From assembly GCA_945883625.1 (NCBI GenBank), contig CAMCXW010000017.1, positions 1-46,640 of the forward strand: DNA of 46,640 nt, read 5' to 3'. Of the stretch, positions 38,936 to 46,640 are shown piece after piece. The DNA is from Spirosoma fluviale (GTDB lineage: Bacteria; Bacteroidota; Bacteroidia; Cytophagales; Spirosomataceae). The notes under the pieces are model-generated. The model made no database searches and was not told where the DNA came from. It saw only the letters and a program-made list of their open reading frames with translations. Position 1 is the stretch's first letter, and each line of letters begins with the position of its first letter. Position numbers and translations under genes: made by a program.

Positions 38936-39871
38936 TTAGGACATGTAATAGCCACTTTCAATTACTTGTGTGACGTTATTTTTCGTAATTGTGAAATTAA
39001 ACCCTTTTTGAATAGAATAAGCGCCATATTCCCCTTTTTTGTTTAGGGCAAGATAGCCCACCTGGAATTCTTGATATTTATAACGCTTCACAATCCGCAT
39101 AATAGCCGCCTCGCAGGCTTGTTGGGGCGACATACCTTGCCGCATAAACTCCACAATCAAAAAGGAACCTAGCGTCTTCATCACAAATTCCCCTAATCCT
39201 GTGGCACAAGCACCACCAACTTCATCATCGCAAAAAACCGCTCCACCAATAATCGGCGAATCGCCCACGCGACCATGCATTTTAAATGCCATGCCACTCG
39301 TAGAACAAGCCCCCGCGATTTCGCCTGATTTTCCGAGGGCTAATAAGCCTATCGTATCATGTCGCTCAATATTTACTTTCGTTTCGTATTTTGATTCTTT
39401 TTTCCACGCCTCCCACGCTTTTTTAGATTTTTCGGTCAATAAGTTTTGTTGCTTAAATCCCTGTGATAAGGCGAATTGCAAAGCACCTGCCCCCGAAAGC
39501 ATAACGTGCGGAGTTTTTTCCATGACAGCCCTTGCAACCGAAATCGGGTGCATGATTCCTTCCAAAAAGGTAACTGATCCCGCATTTCCCAAGTGATCCA
39601 TAATGCACGCATCTAAAGTCACATGCCCATCTCGGTCTGGATAACCCCCGTAACCAACCGTTGTCTCCTCCGGATTCGCCTCAGGTACCCACGCACCTGC
39701 TTCAACGCCATCTAACGCCTTTCCAGTTTGCATAATTTTGTCCCAACCAGCTTTTGTTCCTGCCTCATTTTTCCAGGTTGCAATGATGGTTGGTTCTAAG
39801 CTTTGACCCGTGGAAATTGTACTAGCAGCCCCCATAAGGCCCGCTGATTGCAGAAATTGTCTTCTTTTCAT
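38936..39871 (-). CDS. Tat-exported N4-(beta-N-acetylglucosaminyl)-L-asparaginase-like Ntn hydrolase
   Basis: 311 residues. Begins with a twin-arginine signal, MKRRQFLQSAGLMGAAS. Family T2 (aspartylglucosaminidase/asparaginase 2): KALDGVEAGAWVPEANPEETTVGYGGYPDRDGHVTLDACIMDHLGNAGSV, and the autoproteolysis site HDTIGLLALG, where the Thr becomes the N-terminal nucleophile (near residue 171), followed by GACSTSGMAFKMHGRVGDSPIIGGAVFCDDEVGGACATGLGE. It cleaves N-linked glycan-Asn bonds or acts as an isoaspartyl-/asparaginase. Placed before glycogen synthase with a 4-bp gap; link unclear. Confidence 0.92.
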   Translation of the reverse strand: MKRRQFLQSAGLMGAASTISTGQSLEPTIIATWKNEAGTKAGWDKIMQTGKALDGVEAGAWVPEANPEETTVGYGGYPDRDGHVTLDACIMDHLGNAGSVTFLEGIMHPISVARAVMEKTPHVMLSGAGALQFALSQGFKQQNLLTEKSKKAWEAWKKESKYETKVNIERHDTIGLLALGKSGEIAGACSTSGMAFKMHGRVGDSPIIGGAVFCDDEVGGACATGLGEFVMKTLGSFLIVEFMRQGMSPQQACEAAIMRIVKRYKYQEFQVGYLALNKKGEYGAYSIQKGFNFTITKNNVTQVIESGYYMS

Positions 39872-40000
39872 GTAGTAACGTTGTTGGCGAAATGTAATTA
39901 AAAGTAATTTATTTGTTGGTTGTTCGACAATTGCGTAAAATTGCCTTTCTAAAAGTAAAAAAAATCTTAGAAAATTTATCGTTCATCATCAATCGTTTCT

Positions 40001-42430
40001 ATGAACTTAGTTAAAAAGGTATTCCCGTTGCTGATCACCCTTTGTGTAACATACGTTTTGTCAAATTCTTGGGGTACCATCCCGCCATTCGGTAAATTTC
40101 TCAGTCCATTTCATGGTTTTTGGGTCAATGCGGAAGCGCCTGAGTCGGGGGAGCCAACAGAAGAAAATTTGCAAATTCCGGGTTTGCAAAAACCTGTTAA
40201 GGTGGTCTACGATGAAATGGGAATCCCGCATATTTTTGCCGAAAATGATCACGATTTATTTTTAGCTCAAGGTTATTTGACCGCCAAAGACCGTTTGTGG
40301 CAAATGGAATTTCAAACGCATTTTGCGGGGGGACGTATTTCTGAAATTGTAGGAGAAAAAGGTTTAGCGTCTGACCAATTTCAGCGCCGCATGGGTTCCG
40401 TTTATGGTGCCGAGCAATCTTTTGAGGGAATGAAAGCAGATCCACTTTCAAAGGTCGCTTTAGAAGCTTATTCGGATGGAATCAATGCCTATATTTCGAG
40501 CTTATCGGAGCGAGATTTCCCCCTTGAATACAAGTTGTTAAACTACCAACCAGAACCTTGGACCCCCATTAAAAGTGCTTTGTTTCTAAAGAATATGTCT
40601 TTTGTATTAGCATCTGGTACGGATGACTTAAAAATGACTAATATTTTACGCCAATACGGTCGTGAAGTTGCAGAGAATTTATTCCCAAATTATCCCTTTG
40701 AAGAAAGTCCGATTATTCCGAGCGGCACCCCGCTTGATTTCAAACCCGTTCCCGTTCCAGCAGCTCCCAAAGATTTTATGGGTTTAGGAAGTGCTATGCA
40801 AACACCCGAAAAAGACCCGAACATTGGCTCGAATAACTGGGCTGTTTCCGGAAATAAAACGGTTTCCGGTATGCCAATTTTGGCTAATGATCCACATCTA
40901 ACTTTATCACTTCCTTCGATTTGGTATCAAGTTCAATTAGTTGCCCCAGGTGTGAATGTATATGGATCGACTATGCCCGGAACACCGAATGTGATTACAG
41001 GTTTCAACAAGGACATCGCATGGGGCGTAACCAATGTAGGCTCAGATGTGCTTGATTGGTATCAAGTTAAATTCAAAGACGCATCCAAACTCGAATACTG
41101 GCATGGCGGTCAATGGAAAAAAACAAAACTTCGGATTGAAACATTCAAGATTAAAGGCAAAAAGGATTTTGTGGACACGGTTTTCTTTACACACCACGGC
41201 CCAGTCGTTTACTTGAGTCATGAAAAAGCGTTCAAATCCAACATCCCTGTTGGCCATGCCTTACGCTGGATTGCACATGAAAAATCTCAAGAATTAACTA
41301 CTTTCTATCAACTTAATCGGGCTAAAAATTACACCGATTATACGAATGCCCTCAGTTATTATTCAGCCCCCGCACAAAACTTTGTTTTTGCGAGCAACGA
41401 AGGTGATATCGCGCTGTGGGTAAACGGGAAGTTTCCGTTGAAGTCGAAGTTGCATGGAAAATATTTGATGGATGGAACTGATCCCGCTGCCGACTGGCAA
41501 GGATTCATCCCGCAGGCGCACAATCCACATGTTAAAAATCCTGCACGTGGTTTCGTTAGTTCAGCAAATCAATTTTCTACGGATGCCTCTTATCCCTATT
41601 ACATGGGTTGGCAATATGCCCCATCTGAGCGCGGAAGGCGCATCAATGAGCGTCTTACGGCCATGAGTAAAATCACCATTGACTCATTGCGCGGTTTACA
41701 AAATGACAACTTTAACATTCGGGCAAGAAAACTATTGCCACTTTTGCTTGCACAGGTTAGCTCCAATAGCAAAGCTATCGATGAATTAAAGCGATGGAAT
41801 TTGCAAAATTCTGCTGAGTCGATTGGAGCTACTATTTTTGAAACCTGGGTAATCACTTTGCAATCATTCCTTTGGGATGATGAATTTGCTTCAAATGAAA
41901 AAGCGCCAATGAATCGGCCTGATATGGATCGCACGATTCGTTTGATTGAACAAGAAGGAACGGCCCGCTGGTGGGATAATGTTTTGACAAAGGGCAAAAA
42001 GGAAACAATGCAGGATATTATATCAAGTTCATTTCAATCAGCATTGGATTCCTTAACTAAACACCACGGTCCCATGGGTAATGAGTGGGCTTGGAATAAA
42101 CACAAAGAAACAGGTGTGCGGCATTTAATACCAGGAATGGATGCGCTAAGTCGCCTACATATTCCAGTGGGAGGTGGAGGTACAATGGTCAATGCTACAA
42201 CGACCAAAACAGGGCCATCATGGCGTTTTATTGTTGAATTGTCAAAGAAAGGCACCCCAAAGGCCTTTGGAATTTACCCAGGTGGACAATCTGGGAATCC
42301 AGGTAGTGCGCATTATGATGACTTAATAGATACATGGGCCAAAGGGGAATTAAAGCCGTTGCTTTATTTAGATAAGCCAACAGAGCCAACAAATAGAATT
42401 CGTAAAAAATTAACTTTATCTGTTCAATAG
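40001..42430 (+). CDS. Penicillin acylase/AHL acylase-type Ntn hydrolase
   Basis: 809 residues, N-terminal signal-anchor (VKKVFPLLITLCVTYVLS). The alpha part starts KVVYDEMGIPHIFAENDHDLFLAQGYLTAKDRLWQMEFQTHFAGGRISEI (about 68-118); autocatalytic cleavage is expected before Ser277 in IGSNNWAVSGNKTVSGMPILANDPHL, giving an N-terminal Ser beta chain with Asn later in SAPAQNFVFASNEGDI. The family cleaves amide bonds of penicillins, N-acyl homoserine lactones or acyl-peptides; the natural substrate here is unknown. A small membrane protein follows 1 bp downstream. Confidence 0.94.
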   Translation: MNLVKKVFPLLITLCVTYVLSNSWGTIPPFGKFLSPFHGFWVNAEAPESGEPTEENLQIPGLQKPVKVVYDEMGIPHIFAENDHDLFLAQGYLTAKDRLWQMEFQTHFAGGRISEIVGEKGLASDQFQRRMGSVYGAEQSFEGMKADPLSKVALEAYSDGINAYISSLSERDFPLEYKLLNYQPEPWTPIKSALFLKNMSFVLASGTDDLKMTNILRQYGREVAENLFPNYPFEESPIIPSGTPLDFKPVPVPAAPKDFMGLGSAMQTPEKDPNIGSNNWAVSGNKTVSGMPILANDPHLTLSLPSIWYQVQLVAPGVNVYGSTMPGTPNVITGFNKDIAWGVTNVGSDVLDWYQVKFKDASKLEYWHGGQWKKTKLRIETFKIKGKKDFVDTVFFTHHGPVVYLSHEKAFKSNIPVGHALRWIAHEKSQELTTFYQLNRAKNYTDYTNALSYYSAPAQNFVFASNEGDIALWVNGKFPLKSKLHGKYLMDGTDPAADWQGFIPQAHNPHVKNPARGFVSSANQFSTDASYPYYMGWQYAPSERGRRINERLTAMSKITIDSLRGLQNDNFNIRARKLLPLLLAQVSSNSKAIDELKRWNLQNSAESIGATIFETWVITLQSFLWDDEFASNEKAPMNRPDMDRTIRLIEQEGTARWWDNVLTKGKKETMQDIISSSFQSALDSLTKHHGPMGNEWAWNKHKETGVRHLIPGMDALSRLHIPVGGGGTMVNATTTKTGPSWRFIVELSKKGTPKAFGIYPGGQSGNPGSAHYDDLIDTWAKGELKPLLYLDKPTEPTNRIRKKLTLSVQ

Positions 42431-42431
42431 T

Positions 42432-42776
42432 ATGAAATATTCGCTTGGATTAATTCTAGTCTTTGTTGTTGTGGGTGCCTTAATTGGTATGTATTTACCT
42501 TGGTATGCCATGGGTATTTCTGCGGCTGTTATCGCGTATATCGTTGGCATGAAAACAAAAGGTTCTTTTATCGTTGGCTTCTTGGCAGGGTTTATTTTGT
42601 GGGTAATTACGGCCTATTATACGGTATTGGGACATCCGAGTACCCTACCTGGGCGCATGGCGGAGTTGCTACCATTGAAGGGCCAAGTTTCTCTTTTATA
42701 TGTGGTGACCGGAATCATAGGTGGTTTAACAACCGGACTGTGGGTTTGGGCAGGCGCTCGTTTACGACAGAAATAA
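42432..42776 (+). CDS. Small four-span membrane protein of unknown function
   Basis: 114 residues with about four membrane helices (LGLILVFVVVGALIGMYLPWYAMGISAAVIAYIVGM, GSFIVGFLAGFILWVITAYY and VSLLYVVTGIIGGLTTGLWVWAGA) and almost no soluble part except a short loop with HPSTLPGRMAELLPL. I do not recognise the family. One base separates it from the acylase gene, so it is likely co-transcribed. Confidence 0.78.
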   Translation: MKYSLGLILVFVVVGALIGMYLPWYAMGISAAVIAYIVGMKTKGSFIVGFLAGFILWVITAYYTVLGHPSTLPGRMAELLPLKGQVSLLYVVTGIIGGLTTGLWVWAGARLRQK

Positions 42777-42844
42777 TAAAATTTTAGGACAATCAATTTT
42801 GACATTGTATATTTACCATTCTTTTAAAATAAAAATTTAATCTC

Positions 42845-43429
42845 GTGAAAAATCCAAGTATCGCTTACGTTTGGTTAGCCATTTTGACAATAGCAGTAGG
42901 CTATTCATTATTTAAGCCAAGCACAAGTGGAAGTGCTAGCGCAACGACAGCAGATGGAAAGCGCATCGTGTTTGTTAACTCCGACTCGTTATTAACGAAT
43001 TATCAGTTTTACAAAGACGCACAAAAAGAATTTGAAAATAAGGGCTACCGTTTGCAAGTTGACCTAGGTCAAAAAGAGCGTGCGCTGCAAGCTGAATTGC
43101 AAGCGATCCAACAGCGTGCTTCGGCAATGACACAAGCACAATTACAAGCTGCTGATATGACCTTGAAGAAGAAAGGAGCAGAATTGCAGCAATATTCACA
43201 AGAAAAGCAAGCGGAATTAGGACAAGAGCAAGCGAAGAAAAACGAAGAGTTATACAACAACATTCGTGAATATGTCTTAAAAGTTAACAAGGAAAATAAA
43301 TATGAATTCGTTTTGGGCTATTCGAAAGTAGGTGGCGGTATTTTATTCGCTGATGCCTCAGTAGATGTAACCCAAAAATTAGTAGACGGTCTTAACAAAG
43401 AATACGCAGCTAAGAAAGGGAATAAGTAA
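42845..43429 (+). CDS. OmpH/Skp-like periplasmic chaperone
   Basis: 194 residues from a GTG start; one N-terminal membrane-type segment (SIAYVWLAILTIAVGYSLF) then KRIVFVNSDSLLTNYQFYKDAQKEFENKGYRLQ, and a long coiled-coil hairpin (about 60-150: ELQAIQQRASAMTQAQLQAADMTLKKKGAELQQYSQEKQAELGQEQ), followed by IREYVLKVNKENKYEFVLGYSKVGGGILFADASVDVTQ. This is the Skp/OmpH layout, a holdase for outer-membrane proteins. No ATG fits in frame before the hydrophobic segment. Ends at a strong terminator. Confidence 0.92.
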   Translation: MKNPSIAYVWLAILTIAVGYSLFKPSTSGSASATTADGKRIVFVNSDSLLTNYQFYKDAQKEFENKGYRLQVDLGQKERALQAELQAIQQRASAMTQAQLQAADMTLKKKGAELQQYSQEKQAELGQEQAKKNEELYNNIREYVLKVNKENKYEFVLGYSKVGGGILFADASVDVTQKLVDGLNKEYAAKKGNK

Positions 43430-43445
43430 TCAATTATTTGTTTTG

Positions 43446-43479
43446 AAGGCCACGCAGTTTGTGCTGTGTGGCCTTTTTG
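43446..43479 (+). terminator. Intrinsic terminator between skp-like gene and smpB
   Basis: AAGGCCACGCAG (43446-43457) pairs with CTGTGTGGCCTT (43464-43475), 12 pairs with one G-T, then T run. It sits 16 bp after the stop codon of the Skp-like gene. Confidence 0.92.
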
Positions 43480-43486
43480 TTTTAAC

Positions 43487-43948
43487 ATGGCCAAAGAAAA
43501 AATTCAAAAACAAGTCGAAATTAAAAACCGACGCGCATCCTTCGAATATGCATTCTTGGATACGTTTACGGCAGGCTTGGTATTGACTGGCACAGAGATT
43601 AAATCGATCCGACAAGGCAAAGCGAATCTAACCGATGGCTATTGTGTTTTCTTTCAAGAGGAATTGTTTGTGCGCAATATGCATATTTCAGCCTACGATG
43701 AAGGGACACATTACAACCATGATCCTTTACGTGATCGCAAACTTTTATTGTCCAAACGCGAATTAGCCAAGCTGCAAAAGGAACTGAAAAATGTAGGTTT
43801 GACGATTATTCCTACACGCCTATTTATATCAGATAAGGGTTATGCCAAATTGAATATTGCCTTAGCCAAAGGAAAGAAAACATTCGATAAACGAGATGAT
43901 ATTAAAGAGAAGGATGTGAAACGAGATATGGATCGCGCTATGCGTTAG
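43487..43948 (+). CDS. smpB: SsrA-binding protein SmpB
   Basis: 153 residues from MAKEKIQK. Binds tmRNA and brings it to stalled ribosomes for trans-translation. Landmarks: IKNRRASFEYAFLDTFTAGLVLTGTEIKSIRQGKANLTDGYCVF, FVRNMHISAYDEGTHYNHDPLRDRKLLLSKREL and the basic C-terminal tail GKKTFDKRDDIKEKDVKRDMDRAMR that follows the mRNA path. The frame extends upstream to 43466 but this crosses the terminator; ATG 43487 is correct. Its 3' end overlaps the convergent hemJ gene by 11 bp. Confidence 0.97.
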   Translation: MAKEKIQKQVEIKNRRASFEYAFLDTFTAGLVLTGTEIKSIRQGKANLTDGYCVFFQEELFVRNMHISAYDEGTHYNHDPLRDRKLLLSKRELAKLQKELKNVGLTIIPTRLFISDKGYAKLNIALAKGKKTFDKRDDIKEKDVKRDMDRAMR

Positions 43949-44480
43949 TCCGATATTTCCGAACGATTTTTACGGCCGCCATAATTACAATGGCAAAAAT
44001 GACAAACCCCACCAACCCATAAATCATATCCAAGGTATTTTTCGCGACCACAAGAAACACCACGGCCACAAGAAGTATCGTTGCAATTTCATTGAACATT
44101 CGCAATTGAGGCCCAGAAATGATAAAATTTCCTTGTTGGAATTGGCGAATGAAATGCCGACAAACAAAGTGGTAGATTGTAATGCCCACAACGAAACTCA
44201 ATTTGAGATGTAACCAGGTGTGCGAGGCGAATGAATCCCACCATGCTAGGTAAATTAAAATCAATCCCGTTATCCAAGTCAAAAACATCGCCGGAATCAT
44301 GATGGCGTTAAATAGCAGTTTCTCCATTTTGGAAAACTGAGCTGATAAAATAGCTTTCTCGTTTGGCTCTTTGCTTTGAGCCTCCGCATGATAAACGAGT
44401 AAGCGGGGAAGGTAAAATAGGCCAGCAAACCAGCTGACAACAAATATAATATGCAGTGATTTTAAGATTGAGTAGTCCAT
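43938..44480 (-). CDS. hemJ: Protoporphyrinogen oxidase HemJ-type membrane protein
   Basis: 180 residues, about five membrane helices. Matches the HemJ/UPF0093 family, which oxidises protoporphyrinogen IX to protoporphyrin IX in heme synthesis: ILKSLHIIFVVSWFAGLFYLPRLLVYHAEA (with the conserved His at residue 10 and R26 region), TWITGLILIYLAWWDSFASHTWLHLKLSFVVGITIYHFVCRHF, and NEIATILLVAVVFLVV. ATG overlaps the preceding glycosyltransferase stop by 1 bp (TAATG), last gene of a three-gene minus-strand run. Confidence 0.93.
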   Translation of the reverse strand: MDYSILKSLHIIFVVSWFAGLFYLPRLLVYHAEAQSKEPNEKAILSAQFSKMEKLLFNAIMIPAMFLTWITGLILIYLAWWDSFASHTWLHLKLSFVVGITIYHFVCRHFIRQFQQGNFIISGPQLRMFNEIATILLVAVVFLVVAKNTLDMIYGLVGFVIFAIVIMAAVKIVRKYRTNA

Positions 44481-45214
44481 TACGATGCTTGGTAACGCTT
44501 AAACAAACTGCTAATTTTTAACTGAATAACCCCAAAAATTGCCTCTTTGAATATATTCGCCGACATCTTACTCGTACCCTTTGTCCGGTCGGTGAAAATG
44601 ATAGGAACCTCAATCATTTTAAATCCATATTTCCAGGTCGTGAATTTCATTTCAACTTGAAATGCATACCCAATGAATTTGATTTGGTCTAGCGGGATTG
44701 TCTCTAATACGTTTCTGCGGTAACAAACAAACCCCGCTGTAGCATCTTGAATAGGCATGCCGGTAATGAATCGTACGTAATAACCTGCAAAATATGACAT
44801 CAGAACGCGTCCCATAGGCCAATTGACCACATTTACGCCTTTGATATACCGTGATCCTATTGACATATATGCTCCTTCTTCGTGACAAGCATGATGTAAA
44901 CGAACCAAATCATCTGGATTATGCGAGAAGTCGGCATCCATCTCAAAGATATAGTCATAACCATGTTCCAATGCATATTTAAACCCAGCAATGTAAGCTG
45001 TCCCCAACCCTAATTTTCCTTTGCGTTCGAGCAGATGAATTCGATTAGGGTGTTGAATTTGTAGGCGCTTAACTTCTGAAGCAGTTCCATCAGGTGAGCC
45101 ATCGTCGACAATCAATAAATCAAAAACAGGCTCCAAACTCAACACCTTTTCGATGATGGCTTGGATGTTTTCGATCTCATTGTAGGTCGGTATGATGACG
45201 ATCCTTGAATTCAT
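44480..45214 (-). CDS. Dolichol/polyprenol-phosphate mannosyltransferase-like GT2
   Basis: 244 residues. GT2 glycosyltransferase, Dpm1-like: IVIIPTYNEIENIQAIIEKVL at the N-terminus, LLIVDDGSPDGTASEV with nucleotide-binding Asp pair, KGKLGLGTAYIAGFKYALEHGYDYIFEMDADFSHNPDDL with the metal-binding D-A-D, and MPIQDATAGFVCYRRNVLE. No C-terminal membrane pair, so a single-domain cytosolic enzyme that transfers a sugar from a nucleotide donor to a lipid phosphate carrier. It starts 1 bp after the tag stop and overlaps hemJ by 1 bp. Confidence 0.93.
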   Translation of the reverse strand: MNSRIVIIPTYNEIENIQAIIEKVLSLEPVFDLLIVDDGSPDGTASEVKRLQIQHPNRIHLLERKGKLGLGTAYIAGFKYALEHGYDYIFEMDADFSHNPDDLVRLHHACHEEGAYMSIGSRYIKGVNVVNWPMGRVLMSYFAGYYVRFITGMPIQDATAGFVCYRRNVLETIPLDQIKFIGYAFQVEMKFTTWKYGFKMIEVPIIFTDRTKGTSKMSANIFKEAIFGVIQLKISSLFKRYQAS

Positions 45215-45215
45215 T

Positions 45216-45782
45216 CTATGTGTTAGCGTAACAGAAACAACTGGTTATGTGGTCATTCACTAAGCCGGCGGCTTGCATAAATGAGTAGCAGATCGTGGGG
45301 CCTACAAACTTAAATCCCAATTTCTTCAATTCTTTACTCATTCGTTCCGATAACTCGGTACTTGCAGGCAAAGCCTCATGTGAAGTGAAATGATTTTGGA
45401 TGGGCTGATCGTTCACGAAAGACCATATAAATCGGTCAAAGCTACCAAATTTTTCCTGAATTCGAATAAATGCCTGTGCATTCGTTCGTACAGACCAGAT
45501 TTTAAGTCGGTTTCTTATAATGAGCGGATTTTCTAGTTGGCTTTTTAACAATTCCTCCGTCCAATTCGCCAGCACACGATAATCGAAATGCGCAAAAGCT
45601 TCGCGGAAAAATTCCCTTTTACGCAAGATGGTTATCCAAGATAAACCAGATTGAAAACCTTCCAAAATAAGTAACTCAAAAAGGGCCTGATCGTCATGCA
45701 ATGGCTGCCCCCATTCATGGTCATGATAGGCTTGATAAAGTGGGTCATTTCCAGGCCAAAGGCATCGGTTTATAGTTTCCAT
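45216..45782 (-). CDS. tag: DNA-3-methyladenine glycosylase I
   Basis: 188 residues from METINRCLW. Removes 3-methyladenine from DNA. Seen: CLWPGNDPLYQAYHDHEWGQPLHDDQALFELLILEGFQSGLSWITIL, zinc ligands Cys7 and His20 at the N-terminus and H178/C182 (DHITSC) at the C-terminus, plus FGSFDRFIWSF and KLGFKFVGPTICYSFMQAAGLVNDH. The frame begins 27 codons earlier but that extension has no family match; the ATG at 45782 is typical. First gene of the tag-GT2-hemJ run. Confidence 0.96.
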   Translation of the reverse strand: METINRCLWPGNDPLYQAYHDHEWGQPLHDDQALFELLILEGFQSGLSWITILRKREFFREAFAHFDYRVLANWTEELLKSQLENPLIIRNRLKIWSVRTNAQAFIRIQEKFGSFDRFIWSFVNDQPIQNHFTSHEALPASTELSERMSKELKKLGFKFVGPTICYSFMQAAGLVNDHITSCFCYANT

Positions 45783-45881
45783 GGGGTGAGGTTTAGGCTG
45801 CAAAGAAGAGAAATTAATGGGAATTGGCAGAGTAGCAAGTTGATAAATTGGAATAAAAATCAAGTTCTAGATAAAAACTAC

Positions 45882-45889
45882 TAAGTTTG
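45882..45889 (+). promoter_or_regulatory. -7 box upstream of the cobalamin riboswitch
   Basis: TAAGTTTG fits TANNTTTG; start expected near 45894, immediately before the riboswitch. No clear -33 element. Confidence 0.5.
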
Positions 45890-45892
45890 TGA

Positions 45893-46072
45893 CAGTTTAA
45901 GGTGTATCAAACCATCCGTGGTTTGCTGCTTAATAGGGAATCCAGTGAAAAACCGGAACTGTCCCCGCAACTGTAAGCTTTCAAAATGCTTTTCAACCTC
46001 ATGTCACTGGCCTCGGCTGGGAAGACTGGAAAGAATCGGAAGCGAGTCAGGAGACCTGCCTTGAATGATCCT
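45893..46072 (+). ncRNA. Cobalamin (B12) riboswitch
   Basis: Aptamer landmarks in order: TAATAGGGAATCCAGTGAAA (45931 on), CCGGAACTGTCCCCGCAACTGTAAGC, TCACTGG, GGCTGGGAAGACTGG, and the B12 box GAGTCAGGAGACCTGCC at 46044-46060. It binds adenosyl- or other cobalamins and lowers expression of the following receptor gene when B12 is plentiful. Boundaries are approximate. Between aptamer and ATG 46150 I see no clear hairpin with a T run apart from a weak candidate near 46100-46132, so control of translation rather than termination is my guess. The region 45783-46149 holds no protein gene. Confidence 0.95.
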
Positions 46073-46149
46073 TGACCTTGTTTTACGGAGGATGAACTGG
46101 GGTCGAGCGTTCGATTACCTTTTTATCTTCACGCCCATTGGGCAAAAAA

Positions 46150-46640
46150 ATGTTAAAATCACTATCAGCGATTGCGATCGCTACTTTATTCCTGTGTGGG
46201 TATCATACCTCGCTTGGACAAATAACATCCTTTACCGATTCCACATTGGCCGAAGTTCAAGTAACAGCCAGTAAGTTTCCGGCGAAATTAGCGCAGACAG
46301 GGAAAGTCGTTTCGATTATATCGCGCCAACAAATTCAAGCGAGTTTAGGTAAAGGGTTAGGGGAATTATTACAAGAAACGGTCGGCATTTCTGTCGTAGG
46401 TTCTCGAAGTGCGCCGGGCACGAACCAAGAAATCTATGTCCGCGGGGCAAATACGGGCCATGTGTTATTATTGATTGACGGATTTCCAGCGAATGACCCT
46501 TCCCATATTTCATCGGTGATGGATTGGAATTTAATTAATTTGGCAAATCTGGAACGTATTGAAATCATGAAAGGTGGGCAGTCGACATTATATGGCTCGG
46601 ATGCGATGGCAGCCGTCATTAATTTAGTCACAGATCGATC
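46150..46640 (+). CDS. TonB-dependent receptor, BtuB-like (3' end outside window)
   Basis: Open to the window end; 163 complete codons are visible. Signal peptide MLKSLSAIAIATLFLCGYHTSLGQ, then a TonB-box-like stretch (LAEVQVTASKFPAKLAQTGKVVSII), and the plug: SLGKGLGELLQETVGISVVGSRSAPGTNQEIYVRGANTGHVLLLIDGFPANDPSHISS, LINLANLERIEIMKGGQSTLYGSDAMAAVINLVT. A receptor directly behind a cobalamin riboswitch is most likely for cobalamin or a cobinamide/corrinoid uptake. It lacks the carboxypeptidase-regulatory-like domain of the receptor at 22664-25003. The gene runs off the window, so the rest was not seen. Confidence 0.93.
   Translation, partial: MLKSLSAIAIATLFLCGYHTSLGQITSFTDSTLAEVQVTASKFPAKLAQTGKVVSIISRQQIQASLGKGLGELLQETVGISVVGSRSAPGTNQEIYVRGANTGHVLLLIDGFPANDPSHISSVMDWNLINLANLERIEIMKGGQSTLYGSDAMAAVINLVTDR

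Noticed and set aside
46065-46274. 69-residue ORF after the riboswitch
   Set aside because: It overlaps the riboswitch end and the BtuB-like signal peptide in another frame.

Overview
The window reads as chromosome of a Bacteroidota bacterium, most likely of the order Cytophagales. At least ten genes are preceded by the Bacteroidota-type -7 box TANNTTTG, several with a TTTG/TTG -33 box, and Shine-Dalgarno sequences are scarce. Gene content agrees: DUF4292 lipoprotein next to an EnvC-like protein, eukaryote-like long IleS, GT3-type glycogen synthase, TonB receptors with a carboxypeptidase-regulatory-like N-terminal domain, DksA-like protein without zinc cysteines, GH106-like hydrolase. A pigmented freshwater genus such as Aquirufa would fit, but that is a guess from gene content only. 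The window is gene-dense; I see no rRNA, CRISPR array, insertion sequence or prophage.

Layout. 1-711: tail of an S10-type serine carboxypeptidase; 736-823: tRNA-Ser(GGA) with terminator. 942-2303: a small AT-rich accessory islet of two adjacent toxin-antitoxin modules, an RHH/MazF-type pair bracketed by two copies of a 20-bp palindromic repeat, and a HigB/HigA pair, each with a palindrome at its promoter. 2345-3207: DUF1080 secreted hydrolase and a mini-rhodanese. 3253-5803: lpd divergent from prfB; prfB carries the classical +1 programmed frameshift. 5849-6872 (-): DksA-like, holin-like and YtxH-like small proteins. 6995-9015 (-): ECF sigma, small protein, nth, pnuC. 9226-9831: secreted protein made of an internal duplication. 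9874-12783 (-): pdxJ, asd, hypothetical, 5-formyl-THF cyclo-ligase.

12864-22667 (+): ileS, then an MBOAT/SGNH acyl-transfer pair, a TPR protein, a DUF4292 lipoprotein and an EnvC-like LytM protein with a degenerate active site: an envelope-centred run. 22664-25003 (-): TonB-dependent receptor. 25201-29736 (+): a carotenoid locus: ECF sigma factor with a striking twin-palindrome promoter, crtI, crtB, then a TauE-like permease and an inward-rectifier K+ channel. 29877-32216 (-): M1 peptidase. 32393-37101 (+): xylA, GH106-like glycosidase, AlkD-like protein whose 3' end is formed by a dispersed hairpin repeat also present at 5812-5846. 37120-39871 (-): Tat-exported asparaginase-like Ntn hydrolase and GT3 glycogen synthase. 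40001-42776 (+): penicillin-acylase family protein and a membrane protein. 42845-43948 (+): Skp/OmpH-like chaperone and smpB. 43938-45782 (-): tag, dolichol-phosphate-mannose-synthase-like glycosyltransferase, hemJ. 45890-46640 (+): cobalamin riboswitch and the beginning of a BtuB-like receptor, cut by the window end.

The most interesting regulatory material is (i) the two TA modules with repeats and operators, (ii) the two 13-bp palindromes, 41 bp apart, at the carotenoid sigma-factor promoter, (iii) near-leaderless starts at higB and crtI, and (iv) a 35-nt hairpin repeat whose loop appears inverted relative to its flanks between the two copies.
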